Positions 48,124-58,101 of a stretch of 64,000 bases of DNA are shown in pieces. The stretch is from Vermamoeba vermiformis. Taxonomy: Eukaryota > Tubulinea > Echinamoebida. Positions within the stretch are counted from its first letter, which is position 1; each line of letters opens with the position of its first letter. Below the pieces are notes generated by a model. The model was not told the origin of the DNA and did no database searches. It saw only the letters and a program-made list of their open reading frames with translations. The DNA lies in NCBI GenBank assembly GCA_045837725.1, contig JBEWZL010000232.1:62001-126000 (forward strand), written 5' to 3'. The position numbers were made by a program, and so were the translations under genes.

Positions 48124-51001
48124 ATGACATCTCTAGAACAACGCAACAAAAAAATCGTCCAAGCAGCGGAACCACTCCCTGAAGGCAATCAACTACCAGC
48201 ACGAGTCATTTATTGGTTCGTTACAAATGAAGAGGTCGAGATACATTTTTCTCACAACAAATTCCACTGGCTTTATTCCTTCCCTGTGGTCACCGAGGAA
48301 GGCACGACGTATTATCTGAACCAAATCGAGTTTCGTAAAAGCGGAATAGTAGAGTTTGGATTCTCGGACGGTCATCGAGAGCAATGCTATTCAATGGCGA
48401 AGCAAAGTTCGACCAAAAAAATGAAGGTCAACCAGGGCAACAACAGCGATGCGCAGATGAATTACGAGTCTCAATCACCACAAATATCAGTCCCTGAAAC
48501 CCCGAATAACCATAACAATGCCGATGAAACTATAGTCTACGATGGCAATGGCCTTACGAGAGCGCCTTATCCAGCATCGCGTGACTTGATCGTCAATATA
48601 CTTCTCTTGGTGCCCGATATGAACGAGCTCGTCGACACTTTAGACAAAGAGTTGACCAAGATCGATTTCAAAAAAGAAGTTAGTTCTATCAACCAACACC
48701 TCTATAGTCGAGTTAATTCGACGTACAAGCAATTTCACGTGTTAGTGTTGCCCTACGGCAAATTGAACCAATATTACAAAGTAGCGGAGTACCTGCAATA
48801 CACAACCGAAGTAATTTTGATGGTTGAAGATTCAAGCCAACAGAACGGTCTCATGGCAGTAGAATGCGTGGCAAATGTTAATTACACCCCTCATTACACT
48901 TGGCAATTTGAAGTCAAAACCCAAAGCTTTAAAAAAACAACGCTTGATTTCGCAACGTTGGATCCGTCGGTCACCCTGTTGTTCCAAATAGAGGAGCTTC
49001 AACGAGCAAGCAAAGGCGGCGCTAGCTGCAACGGTGGGCTATCACTTGAAGGACTGCTTTCGAGGTACATTTTGGAGTGGACATTGAGGCCAGTGACCAA
49101 GAGCGCTGCACAAATGATTTATATTTGCTTCAAGTACGAACCAAAGAAAGTCAAGGCGTTTGGCGAGTATGCTGCCGCCTCCTTGGCTGCACTCGGAATC
49201 GAATATGATTTTGAACCACTAGTGGCCCACGGCAGTGTGCTCGTGTACATTCGATGCCCAGCGTACATCCCGTGGTACATTATGATGCGCAAGGACAAGG
49301 TGTTTGACACCCTGGCAGATCTAGGGCTGACAGAGATCTACGAGTGTTTCATCAGCGATGTTGACGCGTCACTTCAACGACCGCAGAATGCGAAGTTAGT
49401 TGCTGAATTGATGTTCTTAAAGGAACAGATGATTAGCGACGGAATAGAGGAGCAACTGGAAAATAGGTATATATCAACCGAAGATAGCAATCGTATTTAC
49501 GTGACTTTGTGCAGGTTCAGAGCAGAAAAGAATGATATAACGTATCTTTTTTCCGAGGACTCGCAAGCGCTCACGGTGACTATCAGCAAAAATTATCCAA
49601 GTGAAGAATATTGGAGCGATCAGCTGCAGGACTTGTCCAAATACCCTAAATTGAAAGAACTTCGGATTGAAAATGAAGGCACCACGACAGTTAGAGATTT
49701 CGAGGGTGTATTTCAAGCCGTGATGCACAATAGTTCTTTGACACAAGTCTCCTTCAAGGATCAGCGGTTGGGACCCAAAAAATCCTTCATGGACAGTTAC
49801 TCTCCTCTAGGATGGGTCGGTGCAGAAAGATATTTCCCGATCTTCAACGATTTTGTGATTAATACGACTGTGAAGTACCTGTCCTTAGAAAGCAAGTAAT
49901 GATGTACAATTAATTCTGGTCTAACGATACTATTGTGAAATCAGATCTAGCCGGCGATTGCATTCGCCCAATCGCTGATGCTCTCCGCCGTAATCAAACC
50001 TTGCAAAGTCTATCGATAAAAGGTAATTATATGTAAAGGTTATAAAGTCTAACTATTCACGCAGACAATTCGCTAACCAAACAAGATCTGCGAATTCTAT
50101 ATGAAGGTTTAATGGTCAATATGTCGTTAGTACGTCTAACCTTACCAAGTACGTTTTGGTGGTCATATGCAATGGATGACATTCTCTATTGTTACAGTGG
50201 ACGCTAATTTCTGTATCAAATTTAGCTCATTTGTCCGCGGAATCAGATTACAAAAGCGCGATGAGCCATGTTGCGGAGACCAAAAAGTACCAGAAAGACA
50301 GTAACATGCTCAAGGAATTCGAGAAAAGAAGAGAAGAACACTACAAGATCTATATTGAATTGCAACGAGAGCAATTGCATGGCTCAACGATGGTGAAGCC
50401 TGAGAACGATCCATTCGGCAAGCACATCGAACAAGTGGCTAATCAGGATGGAACCAACATCCCTGCTATTGTTGATAAAGCTGTTGAATATATCGAAAAC
50501 AAAGGATTGGAAGAAGAAGGCATTTTCAGAATTTCAGCAAGCAAGAGAGACGTCGATCAGCTCAAAGGAGAGATTGCGCAGACCGGTCATGTCGACTTCA
50601 CTGGTATTTTGGATCCACATCTGGTTGTAGATATTCTCAAGGCATATCTACGCGAGCTACCCGAGCCTTTATTGACACTCAAAGCGTACAATAGGCTCTA
50701 CGTACTACATCGACTGAAGGAGCTTGATGATTTCATTAACCAGTCCCGAGAGATCTTCAAATCATTACCGAAAGTTAACTATGCAACCTGTGCACGATTA
50801 TTCCGTCTATTATCAAAGATTGTCGAGAATGCAGCACGTAATCAAATGCGCGCTGTACCATTATCTACCATACTTTCTCCTAACATCTTTTACACTTATG
50901 ATCATATTCTAATGACAGGAGATGATATGTACGAAACATTTCAGATGGAGGTGAAGCTTGTTGCTCTATGGGTCTTGAACGCTTACAAAATATTCAACTA
51001 A
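48124..51001 (+). CDS. Chimeric N-terminal region-LRR-RhoGAP protein in the kinase cluster
   Basis: A large first exon (48124 to about 49894) encodes about 470 residues found in no neighbour (MTSLEQRNKKIVQAAEPLPE, VEIHFSHNKFHWLYSFPVV, YDFEPLVAHGSVLVYIRCP). It continues without a break into the family's LRR start (AEKNDITYLFSEDSQALTVT, LKELRIENEGTTTVRDFEG). LRR exons follow, the first after a GC-donor intron. Then, where paralogues have coiled coil and kinase, comes an intronless RhoGAP domain: KPENDPFGKHIEQVANQDG, IPAIVDKAVEYIENKGLEEE, GIFRISASKRDVDQLKG (Arg finger), ILKAYLRELPEPLLT and RAVPLSTILSPNIFYTYDH. The stop is at 50999-51001. RhoGAPs speed GTP hydrolysis by Rho/Rac. A broken kinase follows directly. 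Confidence 0.82.
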
Positions 51002-51034
51002 GTGGTGCTCAGTTTGAATATGCTCAGCAACTTC

Positions 51035-51919
51035 GAGGAAGTACATAAAGCACTAAATCAAGAAAGAAGACGTAAAGAGAGGCCTAGCATGCGGAGGGAC
51101 TAGCCACGCTGTGCTTGCGGTAGATATTCCGCGTCACGAGATAACGCTCGGAGGTCTTGTCGGAGCTGGTACATTCGGCGAAGTGTACAAGGCACTATGG
51201 CACGAGCAAAACATTGCTGTCAAGAAGATCAAGCTCGCGGACATCGTTCCTGGTCACTCCACGACCTACTTTTCAAACATAACGTCAAGTTAGAACGTCA
51301 CCGAGTGATTCAATTGGCCCTCGATGTTGCCAAGGGCTTGAACTACTTGCATTTTCTCGATCCCAAGATCATTCATCGCGATCTCAAGTGCGCAAATATC
51401 CTCGTAAGTTATCGATTGACACGTGTCACAAAGTGATTTCTCGTCATCACTAGTATTGCTCACTAATGCACAACTCTGTCGCAGTTATATCACAACAGGT
51501 CGCGAGCAAAGATCAGCGACTTTGGTACTGCTCGGTTTTTGAACAAAAGTTCCGTGGCCAAGACGTTTCAAGGCACGTGGGGATATGTGGCCCCAGCATT
51601 GTTCGAAGATGACCACAAGCACGATGAACGAGCTGAAGTTTATTCGTAAGTAGACCACATATAAATGACATACAAATGTAACATTATCAGATTTGGTATG
51701 GTGCTGCTGACAATGGCAACGAGCAGCCAAAATTTACCAACATCTCGAGTCGCCGACAAAGTTCACGCCAGAATTGACGAGATGCTGAATGGTTCTAGTA
51801 TGGCTGGTGACAAAGACTTTAGAGCGCTCGTGCACGATTGTTGTCAATTCAGTCCCGCTGCACGACCGTCGATGAGGCGGTGCATCGCGATACTGAAGAG
51901 TTTGCGGGAAAAACTTTAA
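51035..51919 (+). pseudogene. Decayed TKL kinase downstream of the RhoGAP gene
   Basis: Similarity to kinases 1-3 starts at the end of the coiled coil (SNFEEVHKALNQE) with a short deletion and an in-frame stop before VDIPRHEITLGGLVGAGTFG. Then VYKALWHEQNIAVKKIKLAD is followed by a deletion that removes helix C and the hinge, so the text jumps to LHDLLFKHNVKLERHRVIQ. HRDLKCANIL, ISDFGTARFL and the C-lobe CCQFSPAARPSMRRC remain with their introns. It has lost its own start. It appears to be the original kinase half of the gene now ending in RhoGAP. Confidence 0.75.
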
Positions 51920-52019
51920 TTAATCGTGTTGAAGCTGTGGCAGACATAAATGGTTTATTTATCAAGTGATGAATGAGCACTGTACGTAAGTCATTGATTA
52001 CATATTGCTCTCACTTCGA

Positions 52020-52412
52020 ACTCGTCAATTACGGCCATTGTAGCCTCGGTGTTCGACAAGATACCGTTGAGTGGCCAGTGCGGCCATGTTCTTGGTGCAA
52101 CGACTGCTGCAGCTGTTGAGCACAGTGCAGGACTCGAGTGCTGCGCTGGTGACGCGTGAGAGTGCAGTGCACATCTGTGAAGTGACAAGCAGCTACACAC
52201 AGGGCTCATCTGACCGTTCTAACGGCTGTGTGTGCATGTACGCGTCATCAACTCATGCAACAAGTCACAGAGTGCGTGGCAGATGGAGCGTTGGCAGCAC
52301 GTGATTGGTCTGTTGCGCAATCAAGATCTCAATCTCGCACAATTTGCAGCACTCAACTTCAGTACTCTGCTGCAACGTGATCACATGACAGTGATTCAAC
52401 TGATCGCAGCGT
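52020..52412 (+). pseudogene. Possible armadillo/HEAT-like fragment, broken
   Basis: Helical text appears in different frames: AAMFLVQRLLQLLSTVQDSS with SAVHICEVTSS from about 52080, and HVIGLLRNQDLNLAQFAALN with FSTLLQRDHMTVIQLIAA from about 52300. The second piece is armadillo-like in pattern. No single frame spans both, no start or splice sites make a gene, and the stretch ends against a kinase C-lobe fragment. It is GC-richer than its surroundings. This looks like the remains of another gene inserted in the cluster; the identification is weak. Confidence 0.35.
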
Positions 52413-52469
52413 AGATGTCAAGTCCTCGCAGCTGAGTCGCAAGATCACCCGAACGAGATCAGCCAACAA

Positions 52470-52725
52470 GGATCGTGCAGCTTGTTTTAGCCACGAGCAG
52501 CAACAACTTGCCACGACTAGAACACCAACCAAGCTTCGCAGCAGAATCAACGAGCTACTTGATTCATCAGCGATAATGGCTGACGAGGAACAGTTCAGAG
52601 AGCTCGTGCACGATTGTTGTCAAGTAAATCCAAAAGAGCGACCGTCGATGAAGCAGTGCATTGATGTGCTAAAGAGTTTGCGTAAAAAATACGCAAACAG
52701 CAACAACTATACCCCAAAACCGTAA
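52470..52725 (+). pseudogene. Duplicated C-lobe fragment of a TKL kinase
   Basis: Nearly identical to the last exon of kinase gene 1 (44578-44817): LVLATSSNNLP, LRSRINELLDSSAIMADEEQ, CCQVNPKERPSMKQC, IDVLKSLRKKYANSNN. One base is missing early (CTTGCCACG for CTTGCCCACG), which shifts the frame. There is no upstream kinase. The high identity means a recent copy. Confidence 0.75.
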
Positions 52726-53005
52726 CACGCGTGGAGTACTCGAGAGCGGATTCAACTTCTGATCGAACAAACCTGATTCTCTGTAATCTTCAAAAATCTA
52801 ATTGTAGCGCTGAAATAAGCTTTTAAAATATTTGAATTAGCAATAAGAACCACACCTAAATTTAATCCTGAACTGACAAACGTCAAACCAAACATGAAAC
52901 GTATTCGCCAAAAGTGCCTTTTTCATTTGTTTTATGGTCACTGCAATTACAAAAGGTTGTCGTGTATAGGAAGTTGATAACGGTCTCGTCTAAATAGCAG
53001 GCCGG

Positions 53006-55155
53006 ATGGGTAAGATAAATGCATCCAACCATTACGCAATTAAATTTAATTAACTTTAATTATTAAGCCAAGTTATAAAGCCGACCAATTAAATATCATT
53101 GGTAATAATTGTGGGCAATTAACAACAATTAATTTTCATTTCAGAAAGGAATTGTATATCGTATCATTTTTCTGAGGACTCGCAAGTGCTCACGGTAACC
53201 ATCAACAAAAATTATCTAAGAAAAGTACCTTGGAGCAAACAGCTGCTGGACCTTTCAGTATACCCGAAATTAAAAGATCTTCGGATTGAAAATGAAGGCA
53301 CCACGAGCATTGAAGATTTTGAGGGTGTATTTCAAGCTGTGGAGCACAGTTCTGTGACACAGGTGTCCTTCGAGGATCAGGAGTTGGAACCCAAAATAGT
53401 CCCTTTCCAAACAAAAGATATCGACGATTTTGAGACTAATACGACTGTGACATATCTTTCCTTAGAAAGCAAGTAATTATGCAATTAAATCTGGTCTAAC
53501 TATTGTGAAATCAGATCTAGACGATCACTGCATCCGATTAATCGCTAGTTCTCTCCGCCGCAATAAAACCTTACAAAGTCTAACGATAAAAGGTAATTAA
53601 GTTTAAAGGTTATACGTGCTAACTTTTCACGCAGACAATTATAAAAAGCTCACCAAACAAACTCTGCGTCGTCTGGATGTAGCGTTAGAAAATAATTGGT
53701 CGTTAGTACACCTAAACTTACCAAGTATGTTTTTGGCGGGCATACGGAATTGCAATATTCCGACATTATGTTACAACGGACGCTAATTTTTATTATTAGG
53801 TCATTTCTGCATGGAATCGGATTACAAAAGCGCGATGAGGCATATTGCAGATACCAAAAAGAAAATTCAGATCCGACAACTGACCACCGAGTGCGAGCAG
53901 TTCAAACAAGAAATCGAAGAGCTGAAGCAAGCCAAGCACTTGCTTTCAGATGCTAACGAGCAACTTCAGAATGGAAATCGACGCCTCGAGCGAGCGGCAT
54001 TCACGGCACGCGCTAAATTGACCTCACTGTTGCAAGAATACAACAAACAAGACCAAGCGATGAGGTTGTTGCAAGAAGAGGTTCGGACACTCAGAGAACA
54101 ACACGCTGTGCTGGCAGTAGATATTCCGCACTACGAGATAACACTCGGAGAGCTCGTTGGAGCTGGTGGATATGGCGTAGTCTACAAGGCTCAGTGGCAC
54201 GGTCAGAACGTTGCTGTCAAGGGCGTCAAAGTCGAAGACATTGAGACTGGAAAGATCGACAGTTTGATTCACGAGGCACGCACTGTGATGTAAGTGCCGT
54301 AGAATGACACGAGCGAATGACGTTTTGACACTTTGTTTTGACATTTTGGGTTGATAGGCGACTCCATCACAAGCACGTGGTGCTGTCAATGGGCACGACA
54401 ATGAAGCCGGACACCAGCGAGATCATGCTCGTGATGGAGTACCTCAAGCACGGGTCGCTTCAGGACCTACTTTTCAAGCACCGCGTAAAGTTAGAACGTC
54501 CCCAAGTCATCCAACTGGCACTTGATATTGCCAAGGGCTTGAACTACTTGCATTGTCTCACTCCGAAGATCATTCATCGCGATCTCAAGTGCGCGAACAT
54601 CCTCGTAAGTTATCGGTTGACACGTGTCACAAATTTGATTTCTTGTCATTGATGACATGTATGGGCTTTCGTTTCAGAGATCTCATTGCTATTTTAAATG
54701 TTCAGTTGTATAACAGCCGCTCGCGAGCAAAAATTAGTGACTTCGGCACAGCGAGATTTCTTAATCAAAATTCGGTGGCAAAAACGTTTCAAGGTACTTT
54801 TGGATACTTCGCACCCGAGCTGGTAGAAGAAGAATATGATGAAAAAGCAGATGTCTATTCGTACGTAGAAATTGTAGTCTTTGAACAGAGATCTAACAGC
54901 AGTTTGTTTAGCTTTGGAATGGTTTTGCTTGTACTGGCGACGAGTAACAGCAACTTGCCCACGACACGAGACCCATCAAAGCTCAGGAACAAGATTGATG
55001 AGATACTGAATACGTCAAGCAGCATGAACAACGATGAACAGTTCAGAAAGCTCGTGCACGATTGTTGTCAGATCAGTTCCACTGAACGACCATCCATGAA
55101 GCAATGTATCGAAGTATTGAAGGCGCTACGCCAAAAACATGCAAATAATAATTAA
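53006..55155 (+). CDS. LRR-coiled-coil-TKL kinase 3
   Basis: The likely first coding exon is four bases (ATGG, 53006-53009). It joins in phase to ERNCISYHFSEDSQVLTVTI. Then LKDLRIENEGTTSIEDFEG, TTVTYLSLES (GC-donor intron), LRRNKTLQSLTIK, SLVHLNLPS, a coiled coil (CEQFKQEIEELKQAKHLLSD) and the kinase: VGAGGYGVVYKAQWHGQNVA, VKVEDIETGKIDSLIHEART (helix C Glu), VMEYLKHGSLQDLL, HRDLKCANIL, ISDFGTARFLNQNS, APELVEEEYDEKADVYS and CCQISSTERPSMKQC. The stop follows KALRQKHANNN. All catalytic motifs are kept. The N-lobe exon is closest to kinase 1, the LRR exons to kinase 2, a sign of exchange within the cluster. Confidence 0.82.
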
Positions 55156-55180
55156 AGTTTTATTAATGATAACTATTACT

Positions 55181-57260
55181 TCATTTGCTTTTTGGTTTTA
55201 ACTTCTTTCTTGGATGTTCCTCCGACTCTTGCTCAGGTTCACCTTCATCATCCCTCTTGCGCTTTGTTCCCTGTTATTTATCATTAGCGAAACTGCAAGA
55301 AAAGCAATGGTGTCACCTTTTTGGGGGCCTTTTGGCTCTTATTGGACTTTTTTGCAGCTTTCTTTTCAAGCAATTTTTCCTCTTCCTTCTTCTCAGAAGC
55401 TTCCTCATTGGTGCTCTTTTTCATCTTGGACATTTCCTTCTTCCCAAACTTATGTGCCTTCAGGGCTTCTGACAGAGGGGTCAGTGACTTGTGATCTGCC
55501 CTGATTAGTTGTCCATTGAGAGTGTTTGCATACAAAGTGCCATTGCTAATGCGTTCTGCAATAAATTCTGCAAATATGTGCATCTCCAGCACAGGCATGG
55601 ACAGATAACCTTTTTCACTGTCTGGTACTGGAGTGAATGCAACTATACCCTCTTTGATGAATTTCTTGATGTGTATGTCTTTGTCTGCCTACAAGCATGC
55701 TGAATAAGAGAACTAAATGCACTAGCAGTTGTAGCACTTACTCCAGGGCCCTTAAATACATCCTTGTAAGCAACAGCAGTTTGAGTAATACATGCTGCAA
55801 TGAGACAGTTGTAAGCCTCCACTTTCCTCTTTGCATCGGTTACTCTGGCAGGGTATTTGAAGGAGAACAATTGCTTGACTTGTGATAACAAGGCTTCTGT
55901 GTTGTGTTTTGTGTCATCTGAGCTCAGTGCATGTGCTGCAAACTCAATCATTCTGGTATTGCCTCCTATGGTAAATCAGTATCACATAACCTCTTTGTTA
56001 GGTTAACTTACCAAGCCATGGCAAAGCTTCTTTGACATAGGGGGTGCACACAATCTTTGCAGCATTCATTTTGCAGATTTCATTCAAAGCTTGCTCAAGC
56101 ATCAGGCTACTAGCTTTATCTGTCAAATGTTGAACATGAACCACATTAATTGGGCCACTGCTTAATTCAAGTAACTTTGGTTCTTCTAAAATCTCCTCTG
56201 CTAAAAATGCAGCTGCAATCCCACTGACAACAAGCTGAATCCTGACATTCTGGTGTGTATCACAAAGTTGTTGGATTGCATATTTAAGTTCAATATAGCC
56301 CTTGCCAATGTTTTGAATCTCATCAAGATAGAGAACCAGCTTGAATGGTTTTTTCCTAGTGAACTGCAAATTGTTAGTGAAGTTAGCACAAGCAATTGGA
56401 CAATACCTTTTTAAGGTCATCTGGAAGAATAAGTTCAAGAGTGTGCAGTATAGTGAGTTCTGAGTCTTTTGGATAGGAGATGTTGAGTCGTTCAAGGAGT
56501 TGCCTTGCAATGCTTGATGTAGGTACAACAGTTAAATCAACAATCTTGTCAGCTTTTTCTATTTTCATTTGAGCTTGAACTCCTTGAGGGTGGCTGGTTG
56601 TCTCAGCAGATACCAACTCCAAGTAGCGCAAGCAGAGCCTTGTTTTGCCAATACCACAAGGACCACTGATGACTAGTGTTGGTGGACGACTGCCATCTGG
56701 TGCACCAGCAAAAGTGTAGTTAGAGACCTTAATCATTTCTGTAAGCTCTGGTCTATCAACCCAAGTTTGCAGTGTTGTTGCAACACGTCTAGAGGCTGTT
56801 GGACCAGGAAGGGAATGTCTACGTAGAGTTTCGCTAGGCTTGTGTGAATCTTGCGAGCCACCAAACGAGGCTCGCGTTGCTGGTCTGGAGAGGAACTGTT
56901 GTTCTTTGTCCCTGTCTAAAAATAAGCTTTAGAAACGAACGAAAAGTAACTTTTGTGATATCTTATCCCATTGTGGTAGACATTGATACCTGGTTCCGGA
57001 GCGAGAGACTTCTTTAGGAGGTCGATCTCAGCCCACAAAATACTCGCTGTACCATGTGGCAAACTCATTGCTAAGGTATCAATGCTTTTGATTGAGAATA
57101 GCGCCTGGCCGGTATATTTCTGCTTTTGCAAAACTGCCACGTCGTCTGCGTCAAGGCGCAATACTTTTCGTGCCCAAGCCGCCACTTCTTCAAGTGTCCA
57201 AGCAGGGTTAAGCGTTGGTTTGGTCGTCTTATTCGAGTTGTCTGTTCTCAATTTAGTCAT
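55181..57260 (-). CDS. SAM domain-P-loop NTPase with nuclear-targeting-like tail
   Basis: The first exon (ATG at 57260) carries a SAM-like domain (NPAWTLEEVAAWARKVLRLD, LQKQKYTGQALFSI). After a Ser/Arg-rich linker come Walker A (LVISGPCGIGKTRLCLRYLE) and Walker B (FKLVLYLDEIQNIGKGY), then a sensor-like strand (VRIQLVVSGIAAAFLAEEIL) and a helical C-terminal region (SVPVLEMHIFAEFIAERISN). The last exon, after a 46-base intron, gives GTKRKRDDEGEPEQ and HPRKKLKPKSK, nuclear-localisation-like. The stop is TGA at 55181-55183. It resembles AAA/STAND-type NTPases such as those of Crinkler-like or NLR-like proteins, but I cannot assign a family. CpG is nearly absent from about 55500 to 56800 yet common in the SAM exon. 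Confidence 0.75.
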
Positions 57261-57778
57261 TAGTTAAGACGTCTTATTGCATGCGTTTTTGGTGCGAAGA
57301 TTCGGATCACTTTGATTCAATCAAATTTTGGGCTACCTTTTGCTGTTAGAAAACTCATTTATCGCGAAATAAGGTTACATTTTAGTTCGGATGAAGTCAA
57401 ACAAAGTACCAAAAAAACTGATTCCGAATCTTCGTCGCCGTAAATCCGCAAATTTAACTATCTTGGGTATATAAAAAACAGCTATTAAGTGTAGAACCTA
57501 TTGTAAATATTGAAAATTAATTTGCAATTAATTTGCCTTGATCGAATTTCATTTTCAATATTGCGAATTGATCATCATTGTAGTTATTTTGTTTATTAGG
57601 TAATTGGCGGCGCCATAATTAATTTCTGCTTATTTTTGGCAGCAATTAGGCCAATTTGTTAAAATAAATATTGTAATTTTACCTCGGGTCTCCATAAGCT
57701 GTTTAGTAATCAGACGATTTAAATGCAAGTAAACAATTGGAATCGATGACGTGGACAGATGAGCAAATCAAAACTTTG
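57261..57778. other. Intergenic upstream of the SAM-NTPase gene
   Basis: About 520 AT-rich bases with no gene. Contains the promoter of the minus-strand NTPase gene. It runs into the kinase relic on the right. Confidence 0.4.
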
Positions 57779-58006
57779 AATGGATTTTATGAGCCTTGAC
57801 TTTTTGGCGGTACCAGAAAGAACGCAATTGGCGGTAAACAGAACTTGATTGCGAAAACTCAAGAGCAAGAGCGCGTTAAGCACATTAACACTAGTGTAAC
57901 TGATGCACAGCTCAAGCAGTTGATCACCGACTGTTGTGCGACAGATCTGACTAAACGACCAGAGATCGGCGAGTGTTTAGCCAGGTTGGAGAAAATGATC
58001 AAGTAA
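57779..58006 (+). pseudogene. Isolated TKL-kinase C-lobe relic
   Basis: TSVTDAQLKQLITDCCATD, TKRPEIGECLARLEKMIK and a TAA at 58004-58006 align with the family ending (LVHDCCQVNPKERPSMKQCI..LKSLRKK). Upstream, sequence like AKTQEQERVKHIN has no catalytic motifs, and a stop lies near 57797. It is more diverged than the other fragments, so older. It lies tail-to-tail with the SH2 gene. Confidence 0.55.
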
Positions 58007-58101
58007 TCGTTTGAAACTTTAATTTTAATGGTACAAATATCTACAAAAGATCAAAACTGTCAAATAAATAACATTCAGAGCACGGACAAGATCGCACCAG
58101 C

